From positions 647,501 to 711,500 of the forward strand of contig NC_063074.1 of assembly GCF_022605165.1 (NCBI RefSeq): a stretch of DNA of 64,000 nucleotides, in the 5' to 3' direction. The notes beneath the pieces were generated by a model. The model searched no databases and was not told the DNA's origin. It was given only the letters and a program-made list of their open reading frames with translations. The DNA comes from Purpureocillium takamizusanense. Its lineage: Eukaryota > Ascomycota > Sordariomycetes > Hypocreales > Ophiocordycipitaceae. The translations under genes and the position numbers were made by a program. Shown piece by piece: positions 25,001 to 35,593 of this stretch (position 1 is its first letter; each line of letters starts with the position of its first letter).

Positions 25001-25563
25001 CTCTCCAGCTCGGATTGGACACGCAACCACCTCGTCCTCCCATCCATCCGTCTTCCTGCCCTCTCTCCCGCAAATACTAGCTCGCGACGACCTGTCACGA
25101 CACCCTCACATCCCTCCCCTCGGGCGCTTGCGCGATAACCGCTTCTGGATCTGACTCCCGACCGGCAGCCCCCAGCTCAATCACCCCCGCCCGTCACGAC
25201 GTTCTCGACGTCACAGACGGGCTCTACGAACGGCCGGCCGATCACGACAGCCCCGATTCGTATCCAACCTGTTGCGTTCTACTCGATTACGCTCTTTCTT
25301 CATCGTTGGCCACGACCACTGTCCTTCATGGTCGATCCCTGACGAGCACGACGACCTGCGACTCCTCTTCTGCGATTTCTGTTCGTGCGCGCCCGTGCCT
25401 CCTCGCTCTTTCTACTCCCGCGCCGCGCAACATTCCGCTCGTTTCCGTCCGACCTCCCCCGCCGAAGGCGCGTACCGTCGATAGCTCTGGGGCCTAGCAC
25501 GAGTAGCACGACCGAACCGCTTGCTTCTACTACTGCAAATCTGCGCCCGCTATCATCGTCGCG
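22030..25563. other. Intergenic region, 3.5 kb, one weak gene candidate
   Basis: Mostly without gene signal. A possible small gene at 22930-23276 is listed separately. A TACTTCGTA string lies at 23394-23402. From about 25000 the plus strand is very C-rich and likely forms the promoter and leader of the NIPA-type gene. Confidence 0.45.
22930..23276 (+). CDS. Possible small two-exon gene, unknown product
   Basis: The stretch 23115-23276 has markedly coding-like codon choice (C-ending codons) and gives 53 residues with four Cys, ending F-P-C-T before TGA. A clean intron-like segment precedes it at 23056-23114: GTGAGT donor, CAG acceptor, 59 nt. The frame that joins in phase 0 opens at ATG 22930 and gives a 95-residue product. 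A different upstream frame, rich in Thr and starting near N-P-V-G-G-G-D, looks more protein-like but does not join in phase. So this is either a small gene with an odd N-terminus, a frameshifted relic, or chance. Confidence 0.25.
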
Positions 25564-27141
25564 ATGATTGAAGACAAGTATGTCGCAACCGGCTGGTCGT
25601 GTGCTTCATCGGCGGCCAACACCCAGGAATTAGCCCTGTGGTTCTGACAAGGTTCTGGTAGATATGTCGGCCTCGCGCTGGCCATGTGCTCGGCGTTAGC
25701 CATCGGTAGGTTACAAGTGTCATCGGCCATCCGCAGACTGCTTACACATTACTACAGGCACAAGTTTTGTCATAACGAAAAAGGTTCGCCGCAGCCCCTT
25801 GCGACGCGACAAAACTCCCTAGCCTGCGGCTGACCATGATCTCAAGGGTCTTATACAAGCAGAGGAGCGACACGGATTTGAAGGGGAGGGCTTCGTCTAT
25901 CTCAAAAACCCACTGTGGTGGGCTGGCATTGCCACCCGTAAGTCATCTTGCGCGCGACTCAGATTGTGATGAGGCTGACCGCGCGTGTACAGTCGGCGTT
26001 GGTGAGGTTTGCAATTTCGCTGCATACGCCTTCGCGCCAGCCATTCTCGTCACTCCGCTCGGCGCCCTCAGCGTTCTCATCGGTGCTGTCCTTGGATCCT
26101 ATTTCCTGAAAGAGGAGCTGGGAACGCTGGGCAAGCTGGGCAGCGCCATCTGCCTCATTGGCGCTGTCGTGATTGTTCTCCATGCGCCGCCTGATGAGGA
26201 GATTGAAACCATAGACCAAATCCTGCATTATGCAATCCAGCCTGGTACGGTCGCGTCCATAACTCAATGTTTGACCATCAGCTGACCTGTATTCCCCTTC
26301 TACTAGGCTTTCTCTTGTACGCTATCTGCGTTGTTGGATTTGCCGTCTTTATGATCTACAGAATCGCGCCGGTCTATGGAAAGAAGAACGCTCTAATCTA
26401 TCTTTCTATCTGCTCAACTGTCGGCTCCATCTCCGTCATGTCTGTCAAGGCTTTTGGCATTGCCCTGAAGCTCACATTCGCCGGCAACAACCAGTTCAGC
26501 CACCCATCAACCTACGTCTTCCTAATCTTGACCGCGGTCTGCATTCTCACCCAAATGAACTACTTCAACAAAGCATTGGCCACGTTTCCGACCAATATGT
26601 GAGACATTTCAAGCACCGCTGTCCTCTATTCCTCAGCTGACCCGCCGAAAATAGCGTCAACCCACTGTATTACGTGACCTTCACAACAGCCACGCTGTGC
26701 GCCTCATTCATCCTCTTCAGCGGCTTCAACACGACCGATCCTGTCAACACGCTATCGCTTCTTTGTGGCTTCCTTGTCACCTTCACCGGCGTCTACCTGC
26801 TCAATCTGTCTCGCGGCGATCCCAACGGCCAGAAGCTCGTCGCCGGACGCGGCGGCCTAGATGCCACACCAACAGACATGGTTTCCAGCTTCCAAACTCG
26901 GCGGAGCATGCAGTCGCGAAGGAGCGGCGATCCCGCTCGACACAGCATCGGTAGCATCCACGGGGACAGGGAGGGTTTGATTCGGGCATACGATGAGGAG
27001 GAGGCTGCGGGTTTCGGCCTTACTGATTTGGCGGAAGAGAGCGACGACAACACGGGCCGAGCCAATGGCCGAACGAACGGCAAAAAGGAGCATCGTAACA
27101 ACGACATTGAACTGGAAACCAGGAAGTCGGCGGAGAGATAG
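25564..27141 (+). CDS. NIPA-type magnesium transporter (DUF803)
   Basis: Seven exons: 25564-25577, 25662-25705, 25758-25783, 25847-25937, 25993-26244, 26307-26598, 26655-27141. They give 401 residues with all phases agreeing. The product has about nine hydrophobic helices, starting Y-V-G-L-A-L-A-M-C-S-A. Family stretches are clear: Y-L-K-N-P-L-W-W-A-G, G-E-V-C-N-F-A-A-Y-A-F-A-P, T-P-L-G-A-L-S-V-L-I-G-A, and T-Q-M-N-Y-F-N-K-A-L. NIPA proteins move Mg2+ or related divalent ions across endosomal or plasma membranes. The cytosolic C-terminal tail of about 110 residues is Ser/Arg- and Asp/Glu-rich, and longer than in animal NIPA. The first three exons are 14, 44 and 26 nt. The third donor is GTTCGC, which is unusual. 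Confidence 0.92.
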
Positions 27142-28110
27142 TCGCGCGTGGACTATACTTCGTTCACGCAACAGCGGACCGAGGCCAAATGAGCCCTCGC
27201 GCACTGCGTTGTGTGAGCAAAGGGTGTTTCTTTACTTTGCATGGGGCACCACTCCCGCACTGTACATTTCCGGAAGCCATCTTGGAAACATGGTTCGCAG
27301 GTCGACATCACAAATGGCACGTCAGCACGATCGACTTACCCGGCCTTGTACTTGTGCATACGACGAGAGACGACCTGCACGTGTCTGCCTACTTGCTACG
27401 AGGAGTATCTTTTCGGTCAGGCCAGGGACGGAATCCACAATGGGGTGGGTTAGGCGTTAAAAGTGTTAAGGTTCATCTCGATCGGCCGCTGATTATTTTG
27501 TTGCCCTATCCTGCCTATGATGACGCTCCTCCTCGTGTGCTTCACACGAGAGGCACGTGAATGGACATTCACCCTGTTGCGTGCGCGTTGGGGGAGAGTG
27601 TTTTACCGTGGGGCTTTTTGATGCCTCGTGTACGATGGCGTGGACGTTGAGGCGTCTTTTGTGGAGGGCTGCTGCCACGAAGAGAAACAGACTCGGGGAG
27701 CGCATGGCATATGTGACGCACTTTTGAAGGCGACGGCGGCATGACTGGCTGCGGCTGTTGCTTTCTGCTCTACTTCGACACCCACGTAGGGGTACAGACG
27801 TTCGTAGACGTGTCTTGAATTGAGGGAACAAAAAGAACATTGTCACGAAAAAAAAAATGGCCTCCTTAAAGTTGGTTGCGGGGTAGGTCGTCTCGGTTCA
27901 TCAGATTCTCAGGTCTCATTCCATTTTGGTGGCTTGGGTCTACCATACAAAGCAAGATGAAACCTTCCTATGCCCTCAAGCAGATGCAAAGATGATCAAT
28001 TGACGCCTGAATAGACCGCCATTCCCTTGTCCTGTCCCGTCGTCGTGCCGGTGGCAGCAGTCGTTCGCTTCCACATCCCATCCCCAGCTCCCTGCGTCGC
28101 GTGAGAGCAT
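27142..28110. other. Intergenic between convergent genes
   Basis: 969 bases lie between the stops of the NIPA-type gene and the uS3 gene. Only chance frames were seen. An A9 tract lies at about 27848-27856. Confidence 0.5.
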
Positions 28111-29199
28111 TTATTGCTCAGCGGGAGCAGCCTCCGCCTCACCCTCCTGCTCAGCGTTGCGAGCGTCTTGGCTGGCCAGGTTCTGGGCGGCCTTAGCGCC
28201 GTAGTCCTGGCTGACGGGCTGGAGAACAGCCTGCTCCTCCTTGGGCTCGATGATGGTGACGGCGTCGGGCAGAGACTTCTGGGGGCCGGCCTTGCCCTCA
28301 GGGTCGGAGCCGCGCATGATCTTGACCTTAATACCCAGGACACCCTGGCGGAGCAGGACGTGGCGAGTGGCCGAGTCGATGAAGTCCTTGGCGGGCTGGC
28401 CGGAGTGGATCATGAAGCCGTCGGTGAACTTCATGCTCTTGGCACGGGCGGCACGGAGCTTGCCAGAGACGACAACTTCGCAGCCCTTGGCGCCGGACTC
28501 CATGATGAAGCGGAGGACACCATAGCAGGCGCGGCGGACGGCCAGGCCGTTGAGGAGCTTGTACCGGAGGGACTCGCACTGAGCGACGGCGGAGAGGCCG
28601 CGGTTCTGGACCTTGGCGGCGTACAGAGAGACGGAGTTCTCGGGGAACTTGAATCGCTTCTGGATGAGCGAGGTGAGCTCGCGGATGCGGCGGCCCTGCT
28701 CGCCGAGGACCTCCTGGGTGTGCGTGGCGCGGATGATGATGTCGGTGACGGTTGGCGTGACGCGGACCTCGACGCCAGAGTAACCCTCCTCAGCGAGCTC
28801 GCGCTGGAAGAACTCGTTCAGCTCGGCGTAGAAGACACCGTCGGCGACGAACTTTCTCCGCTTGGAGCTGCGAGAGAAGAATAAAAGTCAGTATTATCGC
28901 AATCGATGATTTTGCCTCGGCCTCCTAAGCACAGTTGTCCCAAAACTCCTTTGCCGAACCTCTGTCCCACTCGTCTCGGAATATTGACATTGGCCCCGCC
29001 CATGCGCGAGTTCCCCAGGCAATTGTACAATTGGCACTGCCATATGCGAGGGCCTCTGAGGCTGGGCGGCGGCCAATATATGCCAATGTTCGCGAATATG
29101 GACGGCATCGAGGAGGTTCCGGCGAGGGGTCCGGAACAGTGAACTGTGGGCGGCATCGAGCACGGCGGAAACTCACATCTGAGAACCAGGGTGCGCCAT
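28111..29199 (-). CDS. RPS3: 40S ribosomal protein uS3 (Rps3)
   Basis: Two exons on the minus strand, 29199-29177 and 28867-28111, give 259 residues. The 309-nt intron (GTGAGT...CGCAG) sits after codon 7. A long first intron close to the start is usual for fungal ribosomal-protein genes. The protein begins [18 protein letters not shown]. Its KH domain carries [10 protein letters not shown] near residues 60-75, and the C-terminal domain has [14 protein letters not shown]. The tail is acidic and Ala-rich. uS3 lines the mRNA entry channel of the 40S head. Codon choice is extremely biased to C-ending codons, as expected of a highly expressed gene. No snoRNA box pair was recognised in the intron. 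Confidence 0.97.
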
Positions 29200-30354
29200 C
29201 TTGAAAGGTATGTAACGACGTCGAACGTGGGAGTTTGACTGGGTGTCGAGGGGGTCGGGCGGGTGTGGTCGGCGGGCGCTGGGGAAGTTCGAAAGGTTTC
29301 GCGATCCAGGGCGGTAGTGTTGGCGAGCCTCACCCGGAAAGTCGTCCCTCAATTTTTTGGTGTGGGCTGAGCCCTAATTGAGCAGCCGGCTGAGTGGGGT
29401 GCGAATGGGAATGGCAGTCGTCCTGGGTGGCTGCAAGTCACGGTGCGCACAGCCTGAATTTTTTTCTCTGGCCCACCTCAGCAAGCGGTGTGTGGGGCCT
29501 CGAGCATGCTGCGAGCTCTGTCGGAGAATTTGTTTTGGCGGCGGCCGAGCGAGCGCAAAGGGACCCACCAGGCTGGCTTGAGACCTGACCTGGTCCTCGC
29601 CATAGTCACCAGCGGGGCAACCCCAGTGCCAGCTGCCCACCTTTGTTGGCGACGCCGTGGATGCGAGGCCGAGGCCGCGCCTGACAACGTCACCACCTCC
29701 CCTCACCCCCGTCTGCCTCTTCGTCCGTAGTCGCAGCCCAGGGCACTCGCGTTCGTCCAGGGAGCGCTTCCGCTGAAGCTGCTGCCCGAGAGCCTCCCCG
29801 CCATCCAACAGCCCGCCCGTGCATCGTCCCTCTCGCCGTCGCCCATCTGAGGCCACCCCACCCCACCTTCCATTTGCACTGGGCACAGTAGGTGGCCGGC
29901 CAGCTGTGCGTCTCACCTCAGTGGTAACGTGGAGCTTGGCTTGTGATCTGCCATCCCCGGATCCCACTCTGCCAACTTCCAACGACCAGTTGCACTACCG
30001 CCGTGTAAGCGAACATCGCTTGTATACGCTGCACCGGCGGCTATCGTACCCTCCGTGTTACAGTATCCTTTTGTTGGCATCATCAAACCATGTTTGAGGC
30101 TCTGTTGTAGCCGGTCATCCCGTCGACACGACCCCACCGTACGACAACTGAACTGACTGGCCGGCGCTGGCTGCGACTTTGTACCTACGCGCTCCGTTCG
30201 CATCAGCACCTCTCCGGATACGGCGGTTCTCGACCTAGAAAGCGTCGGTGGGCTCTGTGTAGCTGCAAGAGGGCAGTCAACGGCCGGCTGCCCGGGTCGG
30301 CGCCGCTACTCGGTCGCATCCTTATATCACGGTCCACGGTGGGCAACTGCTGGG
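29200..30354. promoter_or_regulatory. Divergent promoter region, uS3 / myotubularin
   Basis: 1155 bases separate two divergent starts. C-rich runs lie at 29680-29880 on the plus strand. No gene was seen. Confidence 0.5.
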
Positions 30355-32730
30355 ATGGAGGCCCGCAAGGTACGTCGCCGCCTCCTCGACTCTTTGTCCT
30401 CAACAGCTGCGCGGAACAAGCGGCCTGACATAGCCCAGGTTATCCACAATGTGCAAGGCATCTACGGCGGCCAGGCCACCAAGGGCACTCTTCGCTTGAC
30501 TGACTTCCACATGGTCTTTTGCGCGCCAGTCGGCCCGCCTGCGAACGACACGGCTTCAACCCCACCCAAGACGAGGGAGCGATGGCTCACATACCCGATG
30601 CTCTGCTACTGCGCGTTGCGGCCGACTCTTCCTACTTCGCGGCAGGCGCCCTCGGTTCGCCTCCGTTGCCGGGACTTCACTTTTGTCACATTCAACTTCA
30701 CAGATAATGACGCAGCCCGGGATGCCTACGACTTCATTCGGGGGCGTACGTGCAAGCTGGGGACCGTGGAGAGGCTCTTTGCCTTCAGCCACAGGCCTCT
30801 CAAGAACGAGCGCGAGGTGAATGGTTGGGAGATATACGACCCCAAAGCCGAGTTCAGGCGCCAGGGCATCAGCGAGAAACTTCCCGACCGAGGCTGGAGG
30901 ATCACGCACATCAACAAGGACTATACCTTCTGCGACACCTACCCGGCGGTCCTCGTCGTTCCATCAAAAATATCGGATAATGTCCTCAAATACGCTAGGG
31001 AATTCCGGTCACGAAATCGCGTACCTGTGCTGTCCTACATCCACCCCGTCAACAACTGCACAATCACCAGGAGCTCACAGCCGCTGGCTGGAATTACCAG
31101 AAAGACCAACGTCCAGGACGAAAAGCTCGTTGCGGCTTCCTTCTCCGCCTGGGTTCCAGGCGGTTCGGAAGAGCCTACTCCACCGTCGAGCCAGCTAGAT
31201 GTAGCGAATGGCAGCCCTATGCTAGCGTCTGAGCTCTCAGACACAGAGCGATATGAAGACGAACTCATCTCAAGGTCGGCAGCCATATACGATGAAAAGA
31301 CGGGTGAGCAGATTGTTTACGGGCGCCAACAAACAAACATGATTGTGGACGCCCGGCCGACCATAAACGCCATGGTCAACCAGGTTCAAGGCATGGGCTC
31401 CGAAAACATGGACAAGTATCCGTTTGCAACAAAGTCTTTTCTTAGTATCGAAAACATTCACGTCATGCGGAGTTCATTGAACAAAGTCATCGAGACGCTG
31501 AAGGATGCCGATGTCTCGCCACTACCACCCAACCGGGAGCTGTTGCACCAGAGCGGTTGGCTGCGGCATATTCATAGCGTTCTCGATGGCTCGGCCATCA
31601 TTGCCCGGAGAATCGGCATCAGACACTCTCATGTCCTAATCCACTGCTCCGACGGCTGGGACCGAACAAGTCAGCTGAGCGCACTGGCCCAAATCATGCT
31701 GGATCCATACTACCGGACCCTCGAGGGCTTCGTTGTCCTTGTCGAAAAGGACTGGCTGTCATTCGGGCACATGTTCAGGTTGCGATCCGGTCACCTCAAC
31801 CACGAGGATTGGTTCACGATCCAGAAGGACGCGCTCGCAGGGTCCAAAATCCAGCCAGGGGAGAACGATGGTCGCAACGACGCCTTTCAAAATGTGCTTA
31901 GTGGTGCCAAGAGGTTCTTCAACCCGAACAAAGACGATGCCGATCTCGATGCTATTAGTGAGACGGCCTCGGGGAAAGTCGTTGACGATGAAGCAACCAC
32001 CCCCAAAATGGTCAGCCCCGTCTTTCATCAGTTCCTGGACTGCACATACCAGTTGGTGCGGCAGAACCCCAATCGTTTCGAGTTCAACGAGCGGTTCCTG
32101 CGGCGCCTGCTGTATCACCTGTATTCTTGCCAGTACGGAACGTTTCTGTATAATTCCGAAAAGCAAAGGAAGGATGCCAGAGTCAGCGAGCGAACGTCCT
32201 CCGTGTGGGACTACTTCCTTTGCAGAAAGGCCGAGTTCACAAATCCCGATTATGATCCCACCATCAACGACAGGGAACGCGGCCAGGAACGCATTCTTCT
32301 TCCAAATCTCAAAGAGATCAGATGGTGGTACCAACTTTTTGGGCGAACTGATGACGAGATGAACGGTGCCCTCCATGCTGCAGCGCTGGCAGAGAACGAC
32401 AGGCAAGCTGCCGTATCTAACCTTGGCCAGGGCAGCCCTGGCGCGCTATCCAGATCAGCTGCTGCCTCACCAAAGCCCCCTGGATTAGCTTCCAGTCAGT
32501 CCGTTCTCGCGGCCGTCGAAACGGCTCATGAAACCCTTACCCCTAGCTCGCAGCAATCGACACTACGTCGAAGCGCTTCCGCTGAGGGCCCCGGCGCCTT
32601 TGCTTCTATTCGCGACGGAATCTCTGGCCTGAGCCTAGGCAGAGGCATGCTTTCCAACTTGGGGCAAAATGACCAATCGGCGCCCGAAACACCTTGTCGC
32701 ACCGACCAAGAGCTGCGAGAGATGGCGTAG
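30355..32730 (+). CDS. YMR1: Myotubularin-family phosphoinositide 3-phosphatase (Ymr1 type)
   Basis: Intronless frame of 791 residues. The N-terminus forms a PH-GRAM-like fold (G-I-Y-G-G-Q-A-T-K-G-T-L-R-L-T). The phosphatase domain contains W-K-type substrate strands. The active-site loop H-C-S-D-G-W-D-R-T-S-Q has its nucleophile Cys431 and Arg437, the exact CX5R form of active myotubularins. The family stretches D-P-Y-Y-R-T-L-E-G-F and E-K-D-W-L-S-F-G-H follow it. Active members remove the 3-phosphate from PI3P and PI(3,5)P2 in the endosome-vacuole system. The last 170 residues are Ser/Ala-rich. The frame ends at TAG 32728-32730, but the same frame then stays open for 87 more codons (separate entry). 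The ATG is followed shortly by a GTACGT string that need not be used as a donor. Confidence 0.93.
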   Translation: MEARKVRRRLLDSLSSTAARNKRPDIAQVIHNVQGIYGGQATKGTLRLTDFHMVFCAPVGPPANDTASTPPKTRERWLTYPMLCYCALRPTLPTSRQAPSVRLRCRDFTFVTFNFTDNDAARDAYDFIRGRTCKLGTVERLFAFSHRPLKNEREVNGWEIYDPKAEFRRQGISEKLPDRGWRITHINKDYTFCDTYPAVLVVPSKISDNVLKYAREFRSRNRVPVLSYIHPVNNCTITRSSQPLAGITRKTNVQDEKLVAASFSAWVPGGSEEPTPPSSQLDVANGSPMLASELSDTERYEDELISRSAAIYDEKTGEQIVYGRQQTNMIVDARPTINAMVNQVQGMGSENMDKYPFATKSFLSIENIHVMRSSLNKVIETLKDADVSPLPPNRELLHQSGWLRHIHSVLDGSAIIARRIGIRHSHVLIHCSDGWDRTSQLSALAQIMLDPYYRTLEGFVVLVEKDWLSFGHMFRLRSGHLNHEDWFTIQKDALAGSKIQPGENDGRNDAFQNVLSGAKRFFNPNKDDADLDAISETASGKVVDDEATTPKMVSPVFHQFLDCTYQLVRQNPNRFEFNERFLRRLLYHLYSCQYGTFLYNSEKQRKDARVSERTSSVWDYFLCRKAEFTNPDYDPTINDRERGQERILLPNLKEIRWWYQLFGRTDDEMNGALHAAALAENDRQAAVSNLGQGSPGALSRSAAASPKPPGLASSQSVLAAVETAHETLTPSSQQSTLRRSASAEGPGAFASIRDGISGLSLGRGMLSNLGQNDQSAPETPCRTDQELREMA

Positions 32731-32994
32731 GAGGTCATATTTGCAGAATGGAATGAGCCCGGCCCATACGACATCATCGAAACGCCGAACACCACCATTT
32801 ACCTTTGCGAAACTCCCGACTACAGTCAGCTGGGCCTCATTGAAGGGAAGTGCATCCGGCCGGATTGCGAGGACTGCGGGCGTGGCTCCACGGAGGGCGT
32901 CAGTTGTGGCTGGGCAGTCGTTGACCAGGCCAAGACCAGCAAGGCGGGACCTGTGGTATCGTCACAGCCACATGTGAAGTCGTCTACTGAATGA
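32731..32994 (+). other. In-frame open extension after the myotubularin TAG
   Basis: The frame of the myotubularin gene continues without a stop for 87 codons after TAG 32728-32730 and then ends with TGA at 32992-32994. The translated extension looks protein-like: balanced composition, E-W-N-E-P-G-P-Y-D-I-I-E-T-P-N at the start, then a Cys-containing part C-I-R-P-D-C-E-D-C-G-R-G. Many codons end in C or G, as in the gene. No intron can be drawn that removes the TAG: the only GT...AG pairs nearby are 20-36 nt apart. It could be a nonsense mutation of a once longer protein, a read-through or edited stop, or chance. Confidence 0.5.
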
Positions 32995-33591
32995 AAAGCT
33001 AGCATACACGGTACGAGTACTTGCAGCGTTCGATAGTTAAGCGTTTTGCTCGTCGCCCGAACGCGCTGCCATCACGGTGTCACTCACACATTGACACGGA
33101 GTTCTGGCTGCGATACGCACAGCATCTATCTGGCTGCAGCGCACAACAGCAGATGGCGGGCTCATGGTCGAAGCCTCTTAGGCCGATGAGTCCCCATAGC
33201 GTTCTTTAGCATAGACTTGATGTTTTTGCTTTTGTGCTAGTAATACTACAACTGACATGCTTTAAAGCGATCCCTGTATATCAGTGACCTTGCATGTTTC
33301 TCGAAGCTTTGGTTGATTTGGCACATATATGCGCAAAGAGGAAACGAGCAAAGAGGAAACGAGATGCGCATGGCATGCATGGGGAGAGAAGCGGCATGCT
33401 CGAATCTCAACGCGGGCTATTGCAGCGTGTATTTGCACTCACAGGGGAACACATGTGGTAGCCCACTTCACAGGAGATACAAATTAAAATGGGCCGCCTC
33501 ATGCAGAATGTATCATCTATCTCGCAGGTGTCTGGTCTAGTAGCCTACATCTGGGGCCTGTCCCCGTTTTAGTCTTCACCGAGAACAGCTC
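32995..33591. other. Spacer between convergent genes
   Basis: Holds the 3' ends of the myotubularin and PheRS beta genes. It is AT-richer, with AAGAGGAAACGAG repeated twice at about 33338-33364. No gene. Confidence 0.5.
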
Positions 33592-35593
33592 TCATAAGAA
33601 GACTTCGAGGTTGATCTCTAGGGTGCTGACAGGGTATCTGGAAGGGAGGATATAGGGTCAGTGCTGTCGGCATTCGTGATGATCTATAGCGGGACTCACC
33701 TCAGGTCAAACTTCTCCAGAACAGTGGGGTGCAAGATGCCGAATTCGCCGATGCGAGCCTCCTTGCCTCCAAGGCGGAGGTACACGCCCGCGGCGTGGCC
33801 GGGGAAGAAGGTATCCTCGTTGAGTTCCTCAATCCAGTACCCGTCGGGCTTGCTGGGATTCTGCTTCACCTCAAAGTCAACGCTCCTGCCGCAGGTCAGG
33901 CCTTCCTCGTGCGTCAGGAAGGCAGTCCGCAGCATCAATAGGACCCGGTCCAGGAGGCCGTGAACAACCTCGAAACCACTGGATTTGCCGCACCAGGCGG
34001 CGGCGAAATGGCGCTCGTTGCGAGCCTTGCGCTCCTCGCGCTCGTCCTTGAAAGCGACGTCGGCAACCTCGAAGATCTTGATGGGAACGCTGTGGCCCTT
34101 GTTCTCGCGAATGGTCTTGAGTAGGCCCGGTAGCAGCGACGTCCTCACAACTTGGTACTCCAGGGTCTTAGGATTTGCCAGACGAACAACCGTCTTTCCG
34201 TCATCCTTGCGGTTCAGCCACGCAAAATTCTCATCGTGGCTACACAAAATGAGGGGCATGACTTCGCTCCAGCCCGCCATGGCGGCCTCCACACGTACAA
34301 TATCGCTGAGCTTGTTGACCATCAGAGGGGCACCGACAGTCGCGCTCCGTGTAGGAGCAGTTCTTGGCAGTTTGTTGAAGCCGTAGCACACAGCGAGGTC
34401 CTCCATGATGTCGCACTGGTGGAGAATATCAGCTCGGGTGGGAGGGATAGCGATCTCGAGAAGGTTGGCATCCCGATCTGAGGGGCGAGAGGAGTAGGCC
34501 ATCTTGGTCAGAAGGTTACACAGCGACTCTGGCGTCTCGTTCAAGCCGGTGCAGCTGTTCAGGTAGTCGACTTCGGCGTGAGTAACCCGGGGTTTGAGGG
34601 TCGGCGTAACCCTCGTCAGGTCGTTGTGATCCGAGACAATCTTGACGGGCTCAACAGTGAAGGGCTCAGCGCAGTACATGGAGAACATAGTGACGAGCAT
34701 GTCAGTGACAATCTGGAGCTTGGTGAGGTCGGTGGCAGTGATCTCAATGAAGACATTGGTAGTGTTCAGTGTGATCTTGGAGTGCTCGCCATTGATGATC
34801 GGGGGGAGCGAGCACACAACGCGGTTTGCATCGTAAATAACTGGATAGACCGGTGCGTCACGAATGATGTGAAGGAAGCGTCCAAGATGCTTGTCGTTCT
34901 CGTAGAAGGTCATAAGCTCCTCCGCATTCATCTTCTTGGTCTGGTTGAGCGGGATGAACTCGATGTCTCTGGGCGGCAGCGCCTCGTAGGTGAAGGGACC
35001 CTGAATGGTGTCCAGATCATGTGTTCCCATCGAGACGAGTGTTCTGTTCCGAGCCAGGTTCTGGTGCAGCTTGTCTTGCAGGGCGATGAAGGAGTCATAG
35101 CGATCCTGGGTAAACTTGATGTTCCGCAGGACGGCACCGGCCACGTACGGGCGAACCTTGGTGGTGTCTGGCAGGACCTTGATGACCTGCTGCGGCTCGT
35201 TCTTAGGCTCGACTACCCGGAAATTGGGAGGGGCCATGCGGCCACGGAAGATGTTGAGATTGAGGGCGATGCCCTCGAAGCAGAGCATGTCATATCGGTT
35301 GGCGGGGATTTCGATCTTGAGCTGCGGGGGTTCTTGGACTCCATTGACAATGGGTCTTTCCTCCTCCTCGGTATCTTCGTCAAGTTCAATGCCGTAGTCG
35401 AAGCAGAGGTCCTCGAATTCGGCTTTGGTGAACCTACGACGGCGCAGGTTAGCACGATATGCTGGCATTGGGCAACACGGGTTGTTGGACAGCGCGAAGC
35501 TCCAAGCAGCCCGAGAAGAGGGGCAGAGTCGGGCACGCACTTCTGGCCAAGGGCCTCGAACAGCTTGTACTTGTCGACGGAGATGGTCGGCAT
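33592..35593 (-). CDS. FRS1: Cytosolic phenylalanyl-tRNA synthetase beta subunit
   Basis: Three exons on the minus strand, 35593-35541, 35433-33700 and 33637-33592, give 610 residues, normal for eukaryotic PheRS beta. It begins M-P-T-I-S-V-D-K-Y-K-L-F-E-A-L-G. Family segments follow: F-E-D-L-C-F-D-Y-G-I-E-L-D-E, I-P-A-N-R-Y-D-M-L-C-F-E-G (B1 region), the B3/B4 editing-like domain, and I-P-P-T-R-A-D-I-L-H-Q-C-D-I-M-E-D (B5). The synthetase-like core ends with Y-P-V-S-T-L-E-I-N-L-E. The last coding exon has only 46 nt. With the alpha subunit it forms the (alpha-beta)2 enzyme that charges tRNA-Phe. It is divergent from the PP2A scaffold gene. Confidence 0.96.

Noticed and set aside
28868..29176. 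Possible snoRNA in the uS3 intron
   Set aside because: No C/D or H/ACA box pair could be recognised by eye, so length alone is not enough.
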